Of a DNA stretch of 64,000 nucleotides, positions 1 to 9,359 are shown piece by piece. The notes beneath the pieces were generated by a model, which worked only from the letters and a program-made list of their open reading frames with translations, ran no database searches and was not told the DNA's origin. The position numbers were made by a program, and so were the translations under genes. The first letter of the stretch is position 1. Every line of letters begins with the position of its first letter. This stretch comes from Agapanthus africanus (lineage: Eukaryota; Streptophyta; Magnoliopsida; Asparagales; Amaryllidaceae), in NCBI GenBank assembly GCA_030015575.1, contig JASDDO010000014.1:165139911-165203910 (forward strand). The letters run 5' to 3'.

Positions 1-1328
1 ATAGGCCTTTTGACCACTAGCACGAGTTCGCCTTGGCGGAATGTCCTTAGTCGGGTTAATCTTTCATATGAGCGCGTCATCTTTGCTTTATAAGCTTCCA
101 GATTTTGTTGTGCTAGGAGCCGGGTTTCATCAAGAGCATCCAGCTCTTCAAATCGTAGGTGAGCATTTTCTTCATCCGTTAGCTCGTAGTGAACTGCCAC
201 TCGCAGAGAGGGTAATTCTATCTCGAGGGGGAGTACTGCTTCCGTACCGAACACCAACGCGTATGGCGTTGTGTTTGTGGCTGTCTTGAACGTGGTTCGA
301 TACGCCCAAAGAGCTTCTTGCAGTCTCTCATGCCAGTCTTTCTTATTTCGGGACACTGTTTTCTTTATAATTTTCGTCAAGGTCTTGTTGAAGGCCTCGG
401 CGAGACCGTTAGCTCGTGGATTATAGACTGAGGAATATCTCCAATCTATGTTATGCTGCTGTGCGAAGCGGCTGATTTTATGACTTCGGTAGGTTGGCCC
501 GTTATCGGAGATGATCCGCCTCGGAGTTCCAAACCGATATATGACGTGCGTTTTGAAGAAATGGAGGATATTCTCCGTCTTCACTTCTTTCAACGGTATT
601 GCTTCTGCCCATTTGGAGAAGTAGTCAGTCGTCGCCAGGATGAAACGATGTCCTCTAGACGATGCTGGTTCGATGGGGCCGACTATGTCAGTTCCCCACA
701 TTTCGAACGACCAGCTAGCCACAGTTGGATGTAATGGATTTGGATGCTGATGGATGAAGTCCCCATGAATTTGGCATGAGTGACATCGCCTCGCATATTC
801 GAGGAAATCTTGAATCATCGTGGGCCAGTAGTAGCCCATCCGTTTGATCTTCAACTTCATCTTTGGACCTGCTTGGTGAGAACCGCAGATTCCGTCATGA
901 ACCTCCTGAACGACTCTTTCCGCTTCGTCCGGTCCTAAGCATCTCAGCCACAGAGAATCGAATGACCTCTTGTATAGAGTATCATTGACGAAGGCGAAAG
1001 ACAGAGCTCGTTTCATGAGCTGATGTCTTGCGGACGCATCTTCGGGCATTTGGTGGGACTTGAAGTAGTCTATAAAGACTTCCCTCCAATCCTCAACCTT
1101 CTCATGGTCTTTTATTTGCAAGGTCGCTTGTTCAGTCACTCCCTTCTCTTCGGGTGATTCCGAAGGTATTTCTGCGGGGGCGAGCACCCGACGACTTTGT
1201 ACCATGATTCTAACGTCATCGAGGTTCTCGTCAGCCATTTCTTTAGCAAGTTTGGCCAACGCGTCTGCTTTGCTGTTTTCCGCGCGTGGTATGCTCTCCA
1301 AAGTATAGGAGGGAATTTGGGTTAGCAG
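1..1328 (-). CDS. T1 integrase (partial, runs off the window)
   Basis: Integrase inserts the element cDNA into host chromosomes. On the minus strand the frame stays open from the TAA at 1329-1331 to the window edge. It reads a linker (ESIPRAENSKADALAKLAKE), then the HHCC zinc domain (HDGICGSH, later RRCHSCQ near 765-790), then the DDE core: WGTDIVGPI with the first Asp near 690, ISDNGPTYRS with the second Asp near 505, and NPRANGLAEAF with the catalytic Glu near 390. These three acidic positions look intact. The C-terminal domain is cut by the window boundary. It follows the RNase H module directly, as expected for gypsy pol. The TAA just upstream probably separates it from RNase H in this copy. 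Confidence 0.9.
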   Translation of the reverse strand, partial: MLTQIPSYTLESIPRAENSKADALAKLAKEMADENLDDVRIMVQSRRVLAPAEIPSESPEEKGVTEQATLQIKDHEKVEDWREVFIDYFKSHQMPEDASARHQLMKRALSFAFVNDTLYKRSFDSLWLRCLGPDEAERVVQEVHDGICGSHQAGPKMKLKIKRMGYYWPTMIQDFLEYARRCHSCQIHGDFIHQHPNPLHPTVASWSFEMWGTDIVGPIEPASSRGHRFILATTDYFSKWAEAIPLKEVKTENILHFFKTHVIYRFGTPRRIISDNGPTYRSHKISRFAQQHNIDWRYSSVYNPRANGLAEAFNKTLTKIIKKTVSRNKKDWHERLQEALWAYRTTFKTATNTTPYALVFGTEAVLPLEIELPSLRVAVHYELTDEENAHLRFEELDALDETRLLAQQNLEAYKAKMTRSYERLTRLRTFRQGELVLVVKRP

Positions 1329-1823
1329 TTATTGCACCTTTTCACCGTATTTTACCAATTCCGGTTTGCATGTTTGGTAATCGCCGTTCACTTGACTGAT
1401 GACTAGCTGGGAGTCCCCATATATGAGGAGGCTTTCAATTCCCATGTCAATGGCGATCTCGAGACCTGCTATCAAAGCTTCATATTCAGCTTCATTATTC
1501 GTTCTCGGCTCTGTTAAGGAGAAAGCGAAGCGCATTATTCCTCCTTGTGGGGTCACGAAGATAAGGCCTACTCCCGATTTGATCATTGACGTACTTTGTT
1601 TGTGCTTTTTCATGGAAGATGCTCCATCGAAATAAAGCTCCCAACGGGTATCACCACCGTCGATTGCGTCAAACGCATGCTTGTCTGGCAAATTGCAATT
1701 CAGGGGAGAATCGGCAGGTATCGGGTGCTCAGCAAGGAAGTCGGCTATGGCTTGACCCTTCACTGCCCTGAGGGGTCGATACGTTATCGAGAACTCCATT
1801 AAGAGCAGGGCCCATTTAGCGAG
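1329..1823 (-). CDS. T1 second (archaeal/plant-type) RNase H domain
   Basis: RNase H removes the RNA strand of the RNA:DNA hybrid during reverse transcription. The open stretch between the stops at 1824-1826 and 1329-1331 contains WELYFDGASS (first catalytic Asp), NNEAEYEALIAGLEIA (catalytic Glu) and YGDSQLVISQVNG (second Asp). This fold resembles host RNase H more than the gypsy RNase H. Tat elements carry it as an extra module (aRNH) after the original, degenerate RNase H, and here that remnant lies just upstream at 1827-2282. The upstream TGA interrupts a sequence reading LAKWALLL. Both flanking stops look like point mutations in a once continuous pol frame. Confidence 0.85.
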   Translation of the reverse strand, partial: LAKWALLLMEFSITYRPLRAVKGQAIADFLAEHPIPADSPLNCNLPDKHAFDAIDGGDTRWELYFDGASSMKKHKQSTSMIKSGVGLIFVTPQGGIMRFAFSLTEPRTNNEAEYEALIAGLEIAIDMGIESLLIYGDSQLVISQVNGDYQTCKPELVKYGEKVQ

Positions 1824-1826
1824 TCA

Positions 1827-2282
1827 TCCCGTCAATATGGCCTTTGACATTAGATATTTGAGAGGGTCCACCTTTGAAATGAGATGGACTTCATGCGCTA
1901 ATGCGTAATGTCTAAGCTTTGTTATTGCGAAGATCAACGCCAGGCAGTGTTTTTCAATGGGGGAGTAATTGCTTTCTGCCCCCAGCAGAACTCGACTTAA
2001 GTAGTAGAGTGCTCTTTCTTTCCCCTGGTCATTCTCTTATGCCCATAATGCGCCTAAAGAACCTTCAAGGGCGGCCGTGTAAAGAATGAGAGGCTTTCCC
2101 TTAACTGGAGCAGCCAACACTGGAGGGTTTTGCAGATACTGCTTGATCTCGTCCAGTGCGCCTTGGCATTTATGATCCCAAACGAATGGGGTTCCCTTCT
2201 TCATCAGGTGACTGTAAGGACGGCACTTTCCTGAAAGATTAGCGATAAACCGCCGAATGTATGCGAGCTTTCCCTGGAGAGA
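1827..2282 (-). pseudogene. T1 RT thumb / ancestral gypsy RNase H segment
   Basis: This segment continues the pol frame after the stop that ends the RT reading frame. Visible pieces are GKLAYIRRFIANLSG (RT connection), GTPFVWDHKCQGALDEIK, LYTAALEGSLGALWA, ALYYLSRVLLGAESNYSPIE and CLALIFAITKLRHY, the typical order for RT C-terminus plus gypsy RNase H. The catalytic Asp of the gypsy RNase H is replaced (LYTAA where LYLAVSD-like sequence is usual), as expected for the inactive RNase H of Tat elements. A TAA at 2037-2039 interrupts it. The TGA at 2283-2285 and TAA at 2037 stand where Arg (CGA) and Gln (CAA) would fit, suggesting C-to-T changes. Confidence 0.8.
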
Positions 2283-3650
2283 TCACAACTGTTTAAGAGT
2301 TCTCGGCGGAGGCATTTCCATGATCGCCTTGATTTTAGACGGATCTATTTCAATACCTCGGTGTCGGCCGATGAATCCCAGGAACTTGCCCGAGGAAACC
2401 CCGAATGCACATTTAAGAGGATTCATCTTCAAATTGTATTGTCGAAGGCGTCGAAATACAGTCTTTAGATGCTCAAGATGTTCCTCATATGATTTGCTTT
2501 TAACAACGAGGTCGTCAATATAGCATTCGACGATTTCGTGTATAAGGTCATCGAAGATCTTTGTCATAGCCCTCTGATAGGTGGCACCGGCGTTCTTTAG
2601 ACCGAAGGGCATTACCTTGTAACAGAATATCCCCAAAGGAGTCCGAAAAGCCGTATGTTTCTGGTCTTCAGGATGCATTTTTATTTGATTATACCCTGAT
2701 GAGCCGTCCATGAAGGAGAAAACCTCATGCGTGGACGTATTGTCTATCATCAGTTCGGTGACTGGTACTGGAAAATCATATTTTGGGCAGGCTTTATTAA
2801 GATCCCGAAAATCCACGCATATACGCACCGTCCCATTTTTCTTCATCACCGGGACGATATTAGCAATCCATTCAAGGTATTGAACCTCCTGGATAAAGCC
2901 AGAGTCTATCAGCTTTTTGACTTCAGCGTTGATGCTCATCTCGAGCTCGAGCCGCATTCTTCTCGGCGCTTGTTTAACTGGCTTGACACCCGGGGATATT
3001 GCTAGTCTATGTACAGCAACTTCTGGATCTAGTCCTGGCATCTCGGAATAGTTCCATGCGAAGCAATCTTTATGCTGCATAAGGACGTCCTTTAACGCAG
3101 CCACCCTCTCTTCAGACAGCAGCTCGTTGACGAATGTCGGTCGCGGATCGTTTACCGTCCCCAACTCGATTTTCTTGAGGTTATCTGCAGTGGTATGTAT
3201 TCCATCCTCCAGTTCTTTTGGAGCTGGGGGAAATTCTGAGATTACCTCATCATTGCTGTTTTTGAGGCACCAAGGAAGGCTGTCCATGTTCTCGGGTTCT
3301 CCTTTTAGTATTGTTATCATGTGACAGGTACGAATTCGCTTCCAGTCCCAATATGGAACTGGTTTTTCTTTCGTGGCCTTGGGTTCGTGCTTTTGTGGTG
3401 GTTCTACCCTCCAGTTGTTGGACAGAGCGAATTTACCAAGCCGGTACTGATTTTCGACCCAATTCTTGAAAGTGAAGCAATCTTCAAGAGGATGACCTAT
3501 CACTCGATGGTAAGAGCAATAGTCCGGGTGTGAGGCTCCGCCCGCTTGTTCGGGGTGTTTAGACTCCGGCAATGTAAGCATTTGATGCTTTAGGGCAAGA
3601 TCGAGTATCTTCTTCGTCTTTTCCCGAGGAAACGAGTACGCTCGACCCAT
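2283..3650 (-). CDS. T1 reverse transcriptase with N-terminal CHHC zinc-finger module
   Basis: A 455-residue frame. Residues ~1-90 hold a zinc-finger-like module (MGRAYSFPREKTKKI, then YCSYHRVIGHPLEDC with spacing C-x2-H-x4-H-x4-C, then FKNWVENQYRLGKFAL). A linker reading EERVAALKDVLMQHKDCFAW and MPGLDPEVAVHRL is typical of gypsy pol. The RT fingers and palm follow: VRICVDFRDLNKACPKYDFP, the catalytic block FMDGSSGYNQIKMHPED, FCYKVMPFGLKNAGATYQRA, and YIDDLVVKS (the YxDD box). The ORF ends LKQL with a TGA at 2283 inside the RT connection. The zinc-finger module is a near-duplicate of the one ending gag. The start lies inside the end of the upstream frame, which is offset by one base. Confidence 0.9.
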   Translation of the reverse strand: MGRAYSFPREKTKKILDLALKHQMLTLPESKHPEQAGGASHPDYCSYHRVIGHPLEDCFTFKNWVENQYRLGKFALSNNWRVEPPQKHEPKATKEKPVPYWDWKRIRTCHMITILKGEPENMDSLPWCLKNSNDEVISEFPPAPKELEDGIHTTADNLKKIELGTVNDPRPTFVNELLSEERVAALKDVLMQHKDCFAWNYSEMPGLDPEVAVHRLAISPGVKPVKQAPRRMRLELEMSINAEVKKLIDSGFIQEVQYLEWIANIVPVMKKNGTVRICVDFRDLNKACPKYDFPVPVTELMIDNTSTHEVFSFMDGSSGYNQIKMHPEDQKHTAFRTPLGIFCYKVMPFGLKNAGATYQRAMTKIFDDLIHEIVECYIDDLVVKSKSYEEHLEHLKTVFRRLRQYNLKMNPLKCAFGVSSGKFLGFIGRHRGIEIDPSKIKAIMEMPPPRTLKQL

Positions 3651-6562
3651 TTCTTCATGAGGGATAGATCAATAATGCTCGATTCCCGTTTGCGTGGTTT
3701 CTTAGCCCTGCTTTGTTGCTGTTGAGCGCCTCTTTGGCCTTTCGACTTGTTTCTGCCTCCGCGTCGAGCCCTTTTTATATCAGGTTGACATGGGGCAGCC
3801 TCTTCGCCTTTTACTGCCTGTCGAAGGAGGCACTGCGTTTTGGCTTTCTCATAGATTGCCATTTCACGATTGTGATCATCTCGGACTTTTTGACCCACTT
3901 CCCTTATAAGTTTGCCCATTTGGTCTTCGAACGACGGACCGTGTTCCTTTGCATCTGGAACTTTCACTGGTTTGGGATCAGCGTCTTCCCATTGATCATT
4001 CGCTTTTTCATCGAAGTCATACATGACGTAACAGCTGTTTAGTAGCTCTCGTTTCCTTGACCAGATGTATCCAAGCCCTTTCGTTTCCATTCTCCCGTTA
4101 GGCAGTTTGCGTTGAGTCCCGGGAACGTTCCAGACCTTGTCGTAGAATTTGGCTTTTCTAACGGTCTGTTGGGAGGGTATTCTTTGGCGTTTCAACAGCC
4201 TCCTCAAGCCTTCCGTATAATATCGGGGTAGACGGATGGGCTGAAGTCTGTCCAGCGTTGGATCCACACCGTGCCAAATTTCTTTTTCCACCTTGTTTTC
4301 TTCGGAACGGTAGAATAGGATTGCCCTCTCGCCTTTTCGTCCGGGAGGGATATAAAATGTCTGCAATTCTTCCACGCTGTCGGTGTCGAGCGCATCCAGT
4401 TCTTTATAATGTTCAAGCGGCACCATGGCTATCTGCAGACTTCGCTCTTCATTAGCAGAAGCTCGTATTGAAAGCCGAGCAGGGAATACAGCATGGACTT
4501 CATCCTCCGAATCACTACCAAAGATCAGTGAAGGGGCGGATGGTCCCGGCTTGGTGTATTGGGGCGGACCCGAATAAATTATATCCTCCTCCTCCTCGGT
4601 ATCACTGCCGAAGACAGGGATGGTTGCGTTAGTTTTGTTCTCCGGCCTGTGACACCTTTCCGTGTCTTCGAAACTCGGCAAGAAGTATTTGGCATCTTCA
4701 TACTTGCGAACTTCATTCACGGAAAATGGATTCAATTCTCCTGCCACAGTGTACTCAAGACCATCCCTACAATACTTCATACACTGATGCTGTGTAGAAG
4801 GGATGATATTGTACTCGTGTAGCCATGGTCGGCCGAGCAGAGCATTGTAGCACGTCTTGGCGTCTATAACATGGAATTTGATATCTGTGACGAGCAGCCC
4901 GAAGCGTAGCGTCAATATCACAGATCCAAGGGTTTTTGATGATTGGGAGTCGAATCTGGAGATGGTGATTTTGTCTCGGGCGAGGTGTTGGACACTCATG
5001 CAAATTTCCTTTAACACCCGCACATTGAGCAAATTAACAGACGATCCGTTATCGACCAAGATTTTACCTATCTTTATGTCATGGCAGTATCCTGAGACAT
5101 AAAGGGGACGATTGTGTTCGCATGTCCCGAGGAGAAGGACTTCATCACCAAAAGCAACGTCGGCCGTGTGCACCTCTTCTAGTTCATCCTTCATCTTTTC
5201 TTCGGCTAGGAAGGCTTGGAACTGGTCCGGATCTTGTAGCGCCTTAATCAAAGAATCCCTCGCTTCTTTTGATAGTAATAAGGCATCAAGGATGCTGAGT
5301 TGAGAGGGTAGTTTTCTCAGATGCGCCAAAACGTTGTAATCCACCTTATTTCTCTTCGGCGGGTTCTTGGCGTTTAACTCTTCCGCGACTCGGTCATCCA
5401 AGGCAATATCTTCGGAGATTTTCTCTTTCCCTTTGTCTTTCTTGTTTAGAGGTCCGAGATTCTTCTCAGGTAGCGTCCGACTACGTAGCTGGATATTCTC
5501 GCAAACCTTCGGTTCTTCTTCTTTTCCCAAAATAGACTCTTTGAAGAGAGGGCCGAGCTCCAGCTCCTCATCAGAATTGCTCCCAAATGTGGGCACTTGT
5601 GATCCTCCAGCGTCAATCATGCAACAATCACCGGTAGCTCTGTTAAGGCCTTTGATCGTTCCGTTCTGCTCTCGGCGAGTCTTGCGCTTTTCCCGCTTAA
5701 ACTGTTGCCGGCGAGAAACATATCCTTGCCACCATCTGTCGAAAGCTTTGCACTCTTCAGTGGGGTGCGACACCTTCCGATGATATGAGCAATAGGAGGG
5801 GTGGTTTTCTATTTCACTAGTGACGTTTCCCTCGGAGGGTGGCAGCTTCATGCCCATGGCGACGGCTTTAGCAAACCTCTTTCTTATCTTGAATTTGCTC
5901 TTATCCGCTGTGAGTGCATTTTGCTCCAGCGGGAGTATTTCAACTCTTTCGTCAAGGCGTTGGCGTTTGGCCCTTTTGAATATAACCGTTTTGCACTCCT
6001 GATCAGCTTTGCTTTTTAAGAACGCTTCATTGAGGAAAGCGTCAATCACTTCATCCGACGACTCCGGAATTTTTAGTTCAGGATCTGCCCCCAGCTTTTC
6101 AGCACGAGAAGTCTCCTCATCGTTTATGAACGAATGGGAAATCATATGGCAGCTTGCCACATATTCCTCGGATTCATCCGACGAACTACCTCCCTCATCT
6201 TCCCCTCGAAAGACATGGTTGAGGAACTCTTGGAGTGTAATGGGGTTTCGTGCCTTCTGATTGTATTCCTCCAGCGCGTCAATTTGTTTTTGCAATTCCG
6301 TGCGCTTGTCGTTAGGAGTCACGGGCTTCTTCGACTTCTTCTTCTTCTTTGAAGACTTTGACGGCTGGTTATGAGTGTTTGGGCCATTTCCACCAATCTT
6401 TTGAGTCGGACGAGGCTTCAGCATTCCTTCAATAATTTGCGGTTCCAACGGGTTATTCCATTTGACTGCCGGGCATGTTCGAAGATCATTTAGCATCCTC
6501 TTCGTTTTAGCTGACAATACAACCTGCCAAGGAGCTTCCTCAACGACGGAACATGTTGCCCC
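3590..6562 (-). CDS. T1 gag C-terminal extension plus aspartic protease
   Basis: From the TAG at 6563 the same frame continues for about 990 codons to a stop at 3590; the first Met is at 6517. It holds a Lys-rich tract, a second CHHC finger (SYCSYHRKVSHPTEEC, residues ~242-256 from that Met), a charged linker, and a retropepsin-like protease whose active site reads ILVDNGSSVNLL (Asp ~489) followed by the flap-like GRPWLHEYNIIPS. Retropepsins cut the Gag-Pol polyprotein. The last ~20 codons (WVERTRFLGKRRRR) are out of frame: sequence resembling the RT start continues in another frame. T2 has one more base here and reads straight through, so this is a one-base loss in T1. Confidence 0.85.
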   Translation of the reverse strand, partial: GATCSVVEEAPWQVVLSAKTKRMLNDLRTCPAVKWNNPLEPQIIEGMLKPRPTQKIGGNGPNTHNQPSKSSKKKKKSKKPVTPNDKRTELQKQIDALEEYNQKARNPITLQEFLNHVFRGEDEGGSSSDESEEYVASCHMISHSFINDEETSRAEKLGADPELKIPESSDEVIDAFLNEAFLKSKADQECKTVIFKRAKRQRLDERVEILPLEQNALTADKSKFKIRKRFAKAVAMGMKLPPSEGNVTSEIENHPSYCSYHRKVSHPTEECKAFDRWWQGYVSRRQQFKREKRKTRREQNGTIKGLNRATGDCCMIDAGGSQVPTFGSNSDEELELGPLFKESILGKEEEPKVCENIQLRSRTLPEKNLGPLNKKDKGKEKISEDIALDDRVAEELNAKNPPKRNKVDYNVLAHLRKLPSQLSILDALLLSKEARDSLIKALQDPDQFQAFLAEEKMKDELEEVHTADVAFGDEVLLLGTCEHNRPLYVSGYCHDIKIGKILVDNGSSVNLLNVRVLKEICMSVQHLARDKITISRFDSQSSKTLGSVILTLRFGLLVTDIKFHVIDAKTCYNALLGRPWLHEYNIIPSTQHQCMKYCRDGLEYTVAGELNPFSVNEVRKYEDAKYFLPSFEDTERCHRPENKTNATIPVFGSDTEEEEDIIYSGPPQYTKPGPSAPSLIFGSDSEDEVHAVFPARLSIRASANEERSLQIAMVPLEHYKELDALDTDSVEELQTFYIPPGRKGERAILFYRSEENKVEKEIWHGVDPTLDRLQPIRLPRYYTEGLRRLLKRQRIPSQQTVRKAKFYDKVWNVPGTQRKLPNGRMETKGLGYIWSRKRELLNSCYVMYDFDEKANDQWEDADPKPVKVPDAKEHGPSFEDQMGKLIREVGQKVRDDHNREMAIYEKAKTQCLLRQAVKGEEAAPCQPDIKRARRGGRNKSKGQRGAQQQQSRAKKPRKRESSIIDLSLMKKWVERTRFLGKRRRRYSILP

Positions 6563-9091
6563 CTACGTATTCGTCCCTTTAGAGGTGTGGGGCTGCGGGG
6601 GATTCACCTTCCATTTGTCAGATAGCGCAAATTTGCCCTGACGGTACTGGTTTTCAAGCCAATTTTTGAAAACGTAGCAATCCTCGATCGGATGGCCTAG
6701 CACTCGATGGTAAGGGCAGTAGTTGGGCTCGTTGACGTCATTCGGTTGCAACGGACGTTTTGGATCTGGCAGGTTTATGAGTCTGTTGCGTAACGCCAGC
6801 TCGAATAACCTCCTCGTTTTATCACGGGGAAAAGAGTAAGGACGCCCTAGTCTCTCCTCAAGGTCTACGTACGGACGCGTATTACCTTGACGCACAACCG
6901 GCTTCGCGTTATTCGGCTGTTGTTGAGTATTAGCGACAACGATCGCTTTTCCCTTCCCTTTATCATTTCGGGAGTCCGGCTTTGGGAGAGGAGGTTTATG
7001 GCCCATCTGGTCCATCTGCGCTAGTTTGTCAATCAAAGCCTGGAAGGTAGTCGGCTTGAAGAACATCATAAATTGCGAGATGGTTGCTTGTGGATCGAGG
7101 GTTCCCACAAACATACCCACTGCGGGAGCTTCTTCAATACGCTGCTCGCATTTTGACCATAAATTACGCCACCGTATAGCGTATTGGACCCACGTCTCGC
7201 CCGGCTTTACCCTGGCGTTAATCAGTGCCGTCATCGGGGTACGTTCACTGGCACTCGCAAAACGTTGAGTAAATAGCAGCTCCATCTCCGCGAAGGTCTT
7301 AATAGAGTCATTAGGGAGCTCAGAGTACCACTCGAACGCTGTATCTGATAAACTTCCAACGAACTGGCGAAGCAACAACTTGTCGTCACCACCGGTATTG
7401 CCGCAGAAGGCCCTGAACTGGGCGACATGCTGGTGAGGATTGCCCGTTCCCTTGTAGACATGGAATTTGGGAATCGTGTAACCTGGCGGGTACTTGATCT
7501 GATCGTACCAACCTGGATACGGCCGTCCCGTTTTTACGACCTGGTCAGCTGCCTCAGCCGCATGATGAACCCGTATTTGTTGGGCTATATATTCGTCCAA
7601 GTCCGTTTTAGAAATAGTATCCTCTTTAGCCATTGATAGAGCGGGCTGAGGATTTGATGTCTCTCCTCTATCATCTCCAAGGACGATCGGGGGCTCTTCA
7701 GCGGGAGGATCTTGTTGTATCATCATCCCTATCATGTCCTGGAAGAGGAGGCCCATACGCTGTATGTTGGCTGCCTGTTCGGCAGCCTCTTTGTCCTTCT
7801 TCTCCAATACTCGGCGAAGGAACTCGGCGTCAGTCTCTTGTTCTTGACGTTCATCTAAAGAGGTTTCAGGGCTTTCTTTTGGCCCTGTAAGCGCAGCCAT
7901 AGCGTTCATCATCTCTTGGAGCTTCTGTTGTTGCTCTTGAGCCTTGGTCACTGACCGTGTAAGCGGTCTATGACCCGTTGGTGCACGGCTGTTTTCTTTT
8001 CCCGAAGCCATGTAAATCGTGTGAACTGTAATGCCCCCTGACTTGGGGCGTTTAGGTTCATCATTCTTAACCTTTGTCGCTGACGCGGGAGCTTTCTCCG
8101 GCCTCCTTCTTTTGTGGGCCATTGGGGTTAAAGGAGCCGTTGAAGTGGGCGTCCCAGCAACTGCCGTCCCCTGCTGTTTAATGGGGCGGTCCTTGTCCTT
8201 TTCCACTTTCGCCTTTTTCTGGCGATGAAATTGGTCTGGATCAATAACAGAGTTTTGAACCCTCCGCCAAACTTTATAAACTTTCGCTGATAGCCGTTGA
8301 GGGGGCTGTTCTTGCTTCATCTCCATAACTCTCTCCGCAGGTGGAGGAGATCTTTTCAAGGTAGCAATTGGAGAGTTCTTACGCACCCTCCTCAGTAGTT
8401 CAAAACTGTTCCCAGTTGGAACAGCAGCGTTGACTTCCACCATTGGAGCAGGTGGAGTTATCCCTGAGGGGGAGTTGCCCCCTGCTTTCCTCACTCGTTG
8501 CCAATGTCGACGTCGAGCACGGCGAGTCATGGGGATTGGCTCAGAGATTGAGATGGTTTCCTTTTGCCCCCTGTTTGAGTGCGGGGCGATTGCCGATGTC
8601 AGCCTGTCGAAGACTGATGTCTTTTGACCAGCAGGGGCAAGAGTGGGAATCGTCAGTCTCGCAAAGACTGAATCTTTGATGGGAGAAGCCGCCTTAACGA
8701 CTTCTGGAGCAGCGGCCGTTGCCCTCCTTGGGATAGCCACTTTAAAGTTCTGACCTAGCCTGGTGAACACAGAGGCCGTTGGCTTGGCATTGGGCGACCT
8801 GTTGGCAGGGGCCGCAGTAGTTGAGAGTCGATCGAAGACCAACTTCTTCGGAGCTTCTTGTCCGGGCACAGGAGTGCTAAAGCTCGTTGGTGGGAGCATG
8901 GTCCCGAAGAAGAGCCCAGTGGTGGCTTGAGTCGCCTGTTCTACTGGCATGGTGAACAAAGAGGCCGCTTGGGGCCCGTAGGTTATGCCCCCAGTTGAGG
9001 CTGTACGCGAGCTGCAACCGCAATTGGAGCACTTCGAACAGGCTGAGGCCATCGATGTTTGATTTCTCTTCTGCACCAAATGAGAGACCAA
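6563..9091 (-). CDS. T1 gag (capsid-nucleocapsid) of Tat-lineage retrotransposon
   Basis: An 842-residue frame starting about 95 bases after the primer-binding site. The first Met may not be the one used, because MASACSKCSNCGC begins at residue 14. The N-terminal third is Pro/Ala-rich and repeats a VFDRL-type motif at least four times (LVFDRLS, SVFTRL, SVFARL, SVFDRL). The centre is coiled-coil-prone (QEQQQKLQEMMNAM, LEKKDKEAAEQAAN). The Ty3 gag domain lies at ~530-700 (YTIPKFHVYKGTGNPHQHV, FEWYSELP, LFTQRFASA, WRNLWSKC, FFKPTTFQALIDKLAQM). A CHHC finger, YCPYHRVLGHPIEDC, sits at ~791-805. The ORF ends at a TAG; T2 and T3 have CAG at this codon, so the stop is a mutation and gag was fused to protease. 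Confidence 0.92.
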   Translation of the reverse strand: MVSHLVQKRNQTSMASACSKCSNCGCSSRTASTGGITYGPQAASLFTMPVEQATQATTGLFFGTMLPPTSFSTPVPGQEAPKKLVFDRLSTTAAPANRSPNAKPTASVFTRLGQNFKVAIPRRATAAAPEVVKAASPIKDSVFARLTIPTLAPAGQKTSVFDRLTSAIAPHSNRGQKETISISEPIPMTRRARRRHWQRVRKAGGNSPSGITPPAPMVEVNAAVPTGNSFELLRRVRKNSPIATLKRSPPPAERVMEMKQEQPPQRLSAKVYKVWRRVQNSVIDPDQFHRQKKAKVEKDKDRPIKQQGTAVAGTPTSTAPLTPMAHKRRRPEKAPASATKVKNDEPKRPKSGGITVHTIYMASGKENSRAPTGHRPLTRSVTKAQEQQQKLQEMMNAMAALTGPKESPETSLDERQEQETDAEFLRRVLEKKDKEAAEQAANIQRMGLLFQDMIGMMIQQDPPAEEPPIVLGDDRGETSNPQPALSMAKEDTISKTDLDEYIAQQIRVHHAAEAADQVVKTGRPYPGWYDQIKYPPGYTIPKFHVYKGTGNPHQHVAQFRAFCGNTGGDDKLLLRQFVGSLSDTAFEWYSELPNDSIKTFAEMELLFTQRFASASERTPMTALINARVKPGETWVQYAIRWRNLWSKCEQRIEEAPAVGMFVGTLDPQATISQFMMFFKPTTFQALIDKLAQMDQMGHKPPLPKPDSRNDKGKGKAIVVANTQQQPNNAKPVVRQGNTRPYVDLEERLGRPYSFPRDKTRRLFELALRNRLINLPDPKRPLQPNDVNEPNYCPYHRVLGHPIEDCYVFKNWLENQYRQGKFALSDKWKVNPPQPHTSKGTNT

Positions 9092-9186
9092 ATCTTAGTA
9101 AACTTGAAATCCAAAGGCAACCATTTTAACGAACCGCGATTGGTTCACGAAGATGACACACGAAGTGTGGAGTGGAAAGAGGAAAA

Positions 9187-9205
9187 GGTCCCACCGGGCG
9201 TGCCA
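9187..9205 (-). other. T1 primer-binding site candidate
   Basis: On the minus strand TGGCACGCCCGGTGGGACC follows the LTR end by 5 bases. The same block, TGGCACGCTCGGTGGGACC, sits at the matching place in T2 (45085-45103). Starting with TGG is right for pairing with a tRNA 3' CCA end. I cannot name the priming tRNA with confidence. Confidence 0.65.
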
Positions 9206-9359
9206 GAATCTGTTCCCCTCCGAAAGGCGGCGCACAGGACTGCGAAGTCCTGACGCTGAGATTCGGGGCAGATGCTAATTGGTTTTATCCGTCCACCTCT
9301 CCGTAGGTGCCAAGTTGATTTATGGCACCGTGTATCGGAGGTTTAGATGGATGCGGCCG

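Noticed and set aside
1399..1802. Plus-strand frames of 61-78 residues
   Set aside because: They are complements of the T1 RNase H coding region. The same holds for plus-strand frames at 2257-6352, 7026-9253 and minus frames opposite T2 and T3 gag.
3590..3671. Possible programmed -1 frameshift between protease and RT in T1
   Set aside because: T2 has one extra base at the same place and reads through without a frame change (51755-52108). No slippery heptamer was seen. A one-base deletion in T1 explains it.
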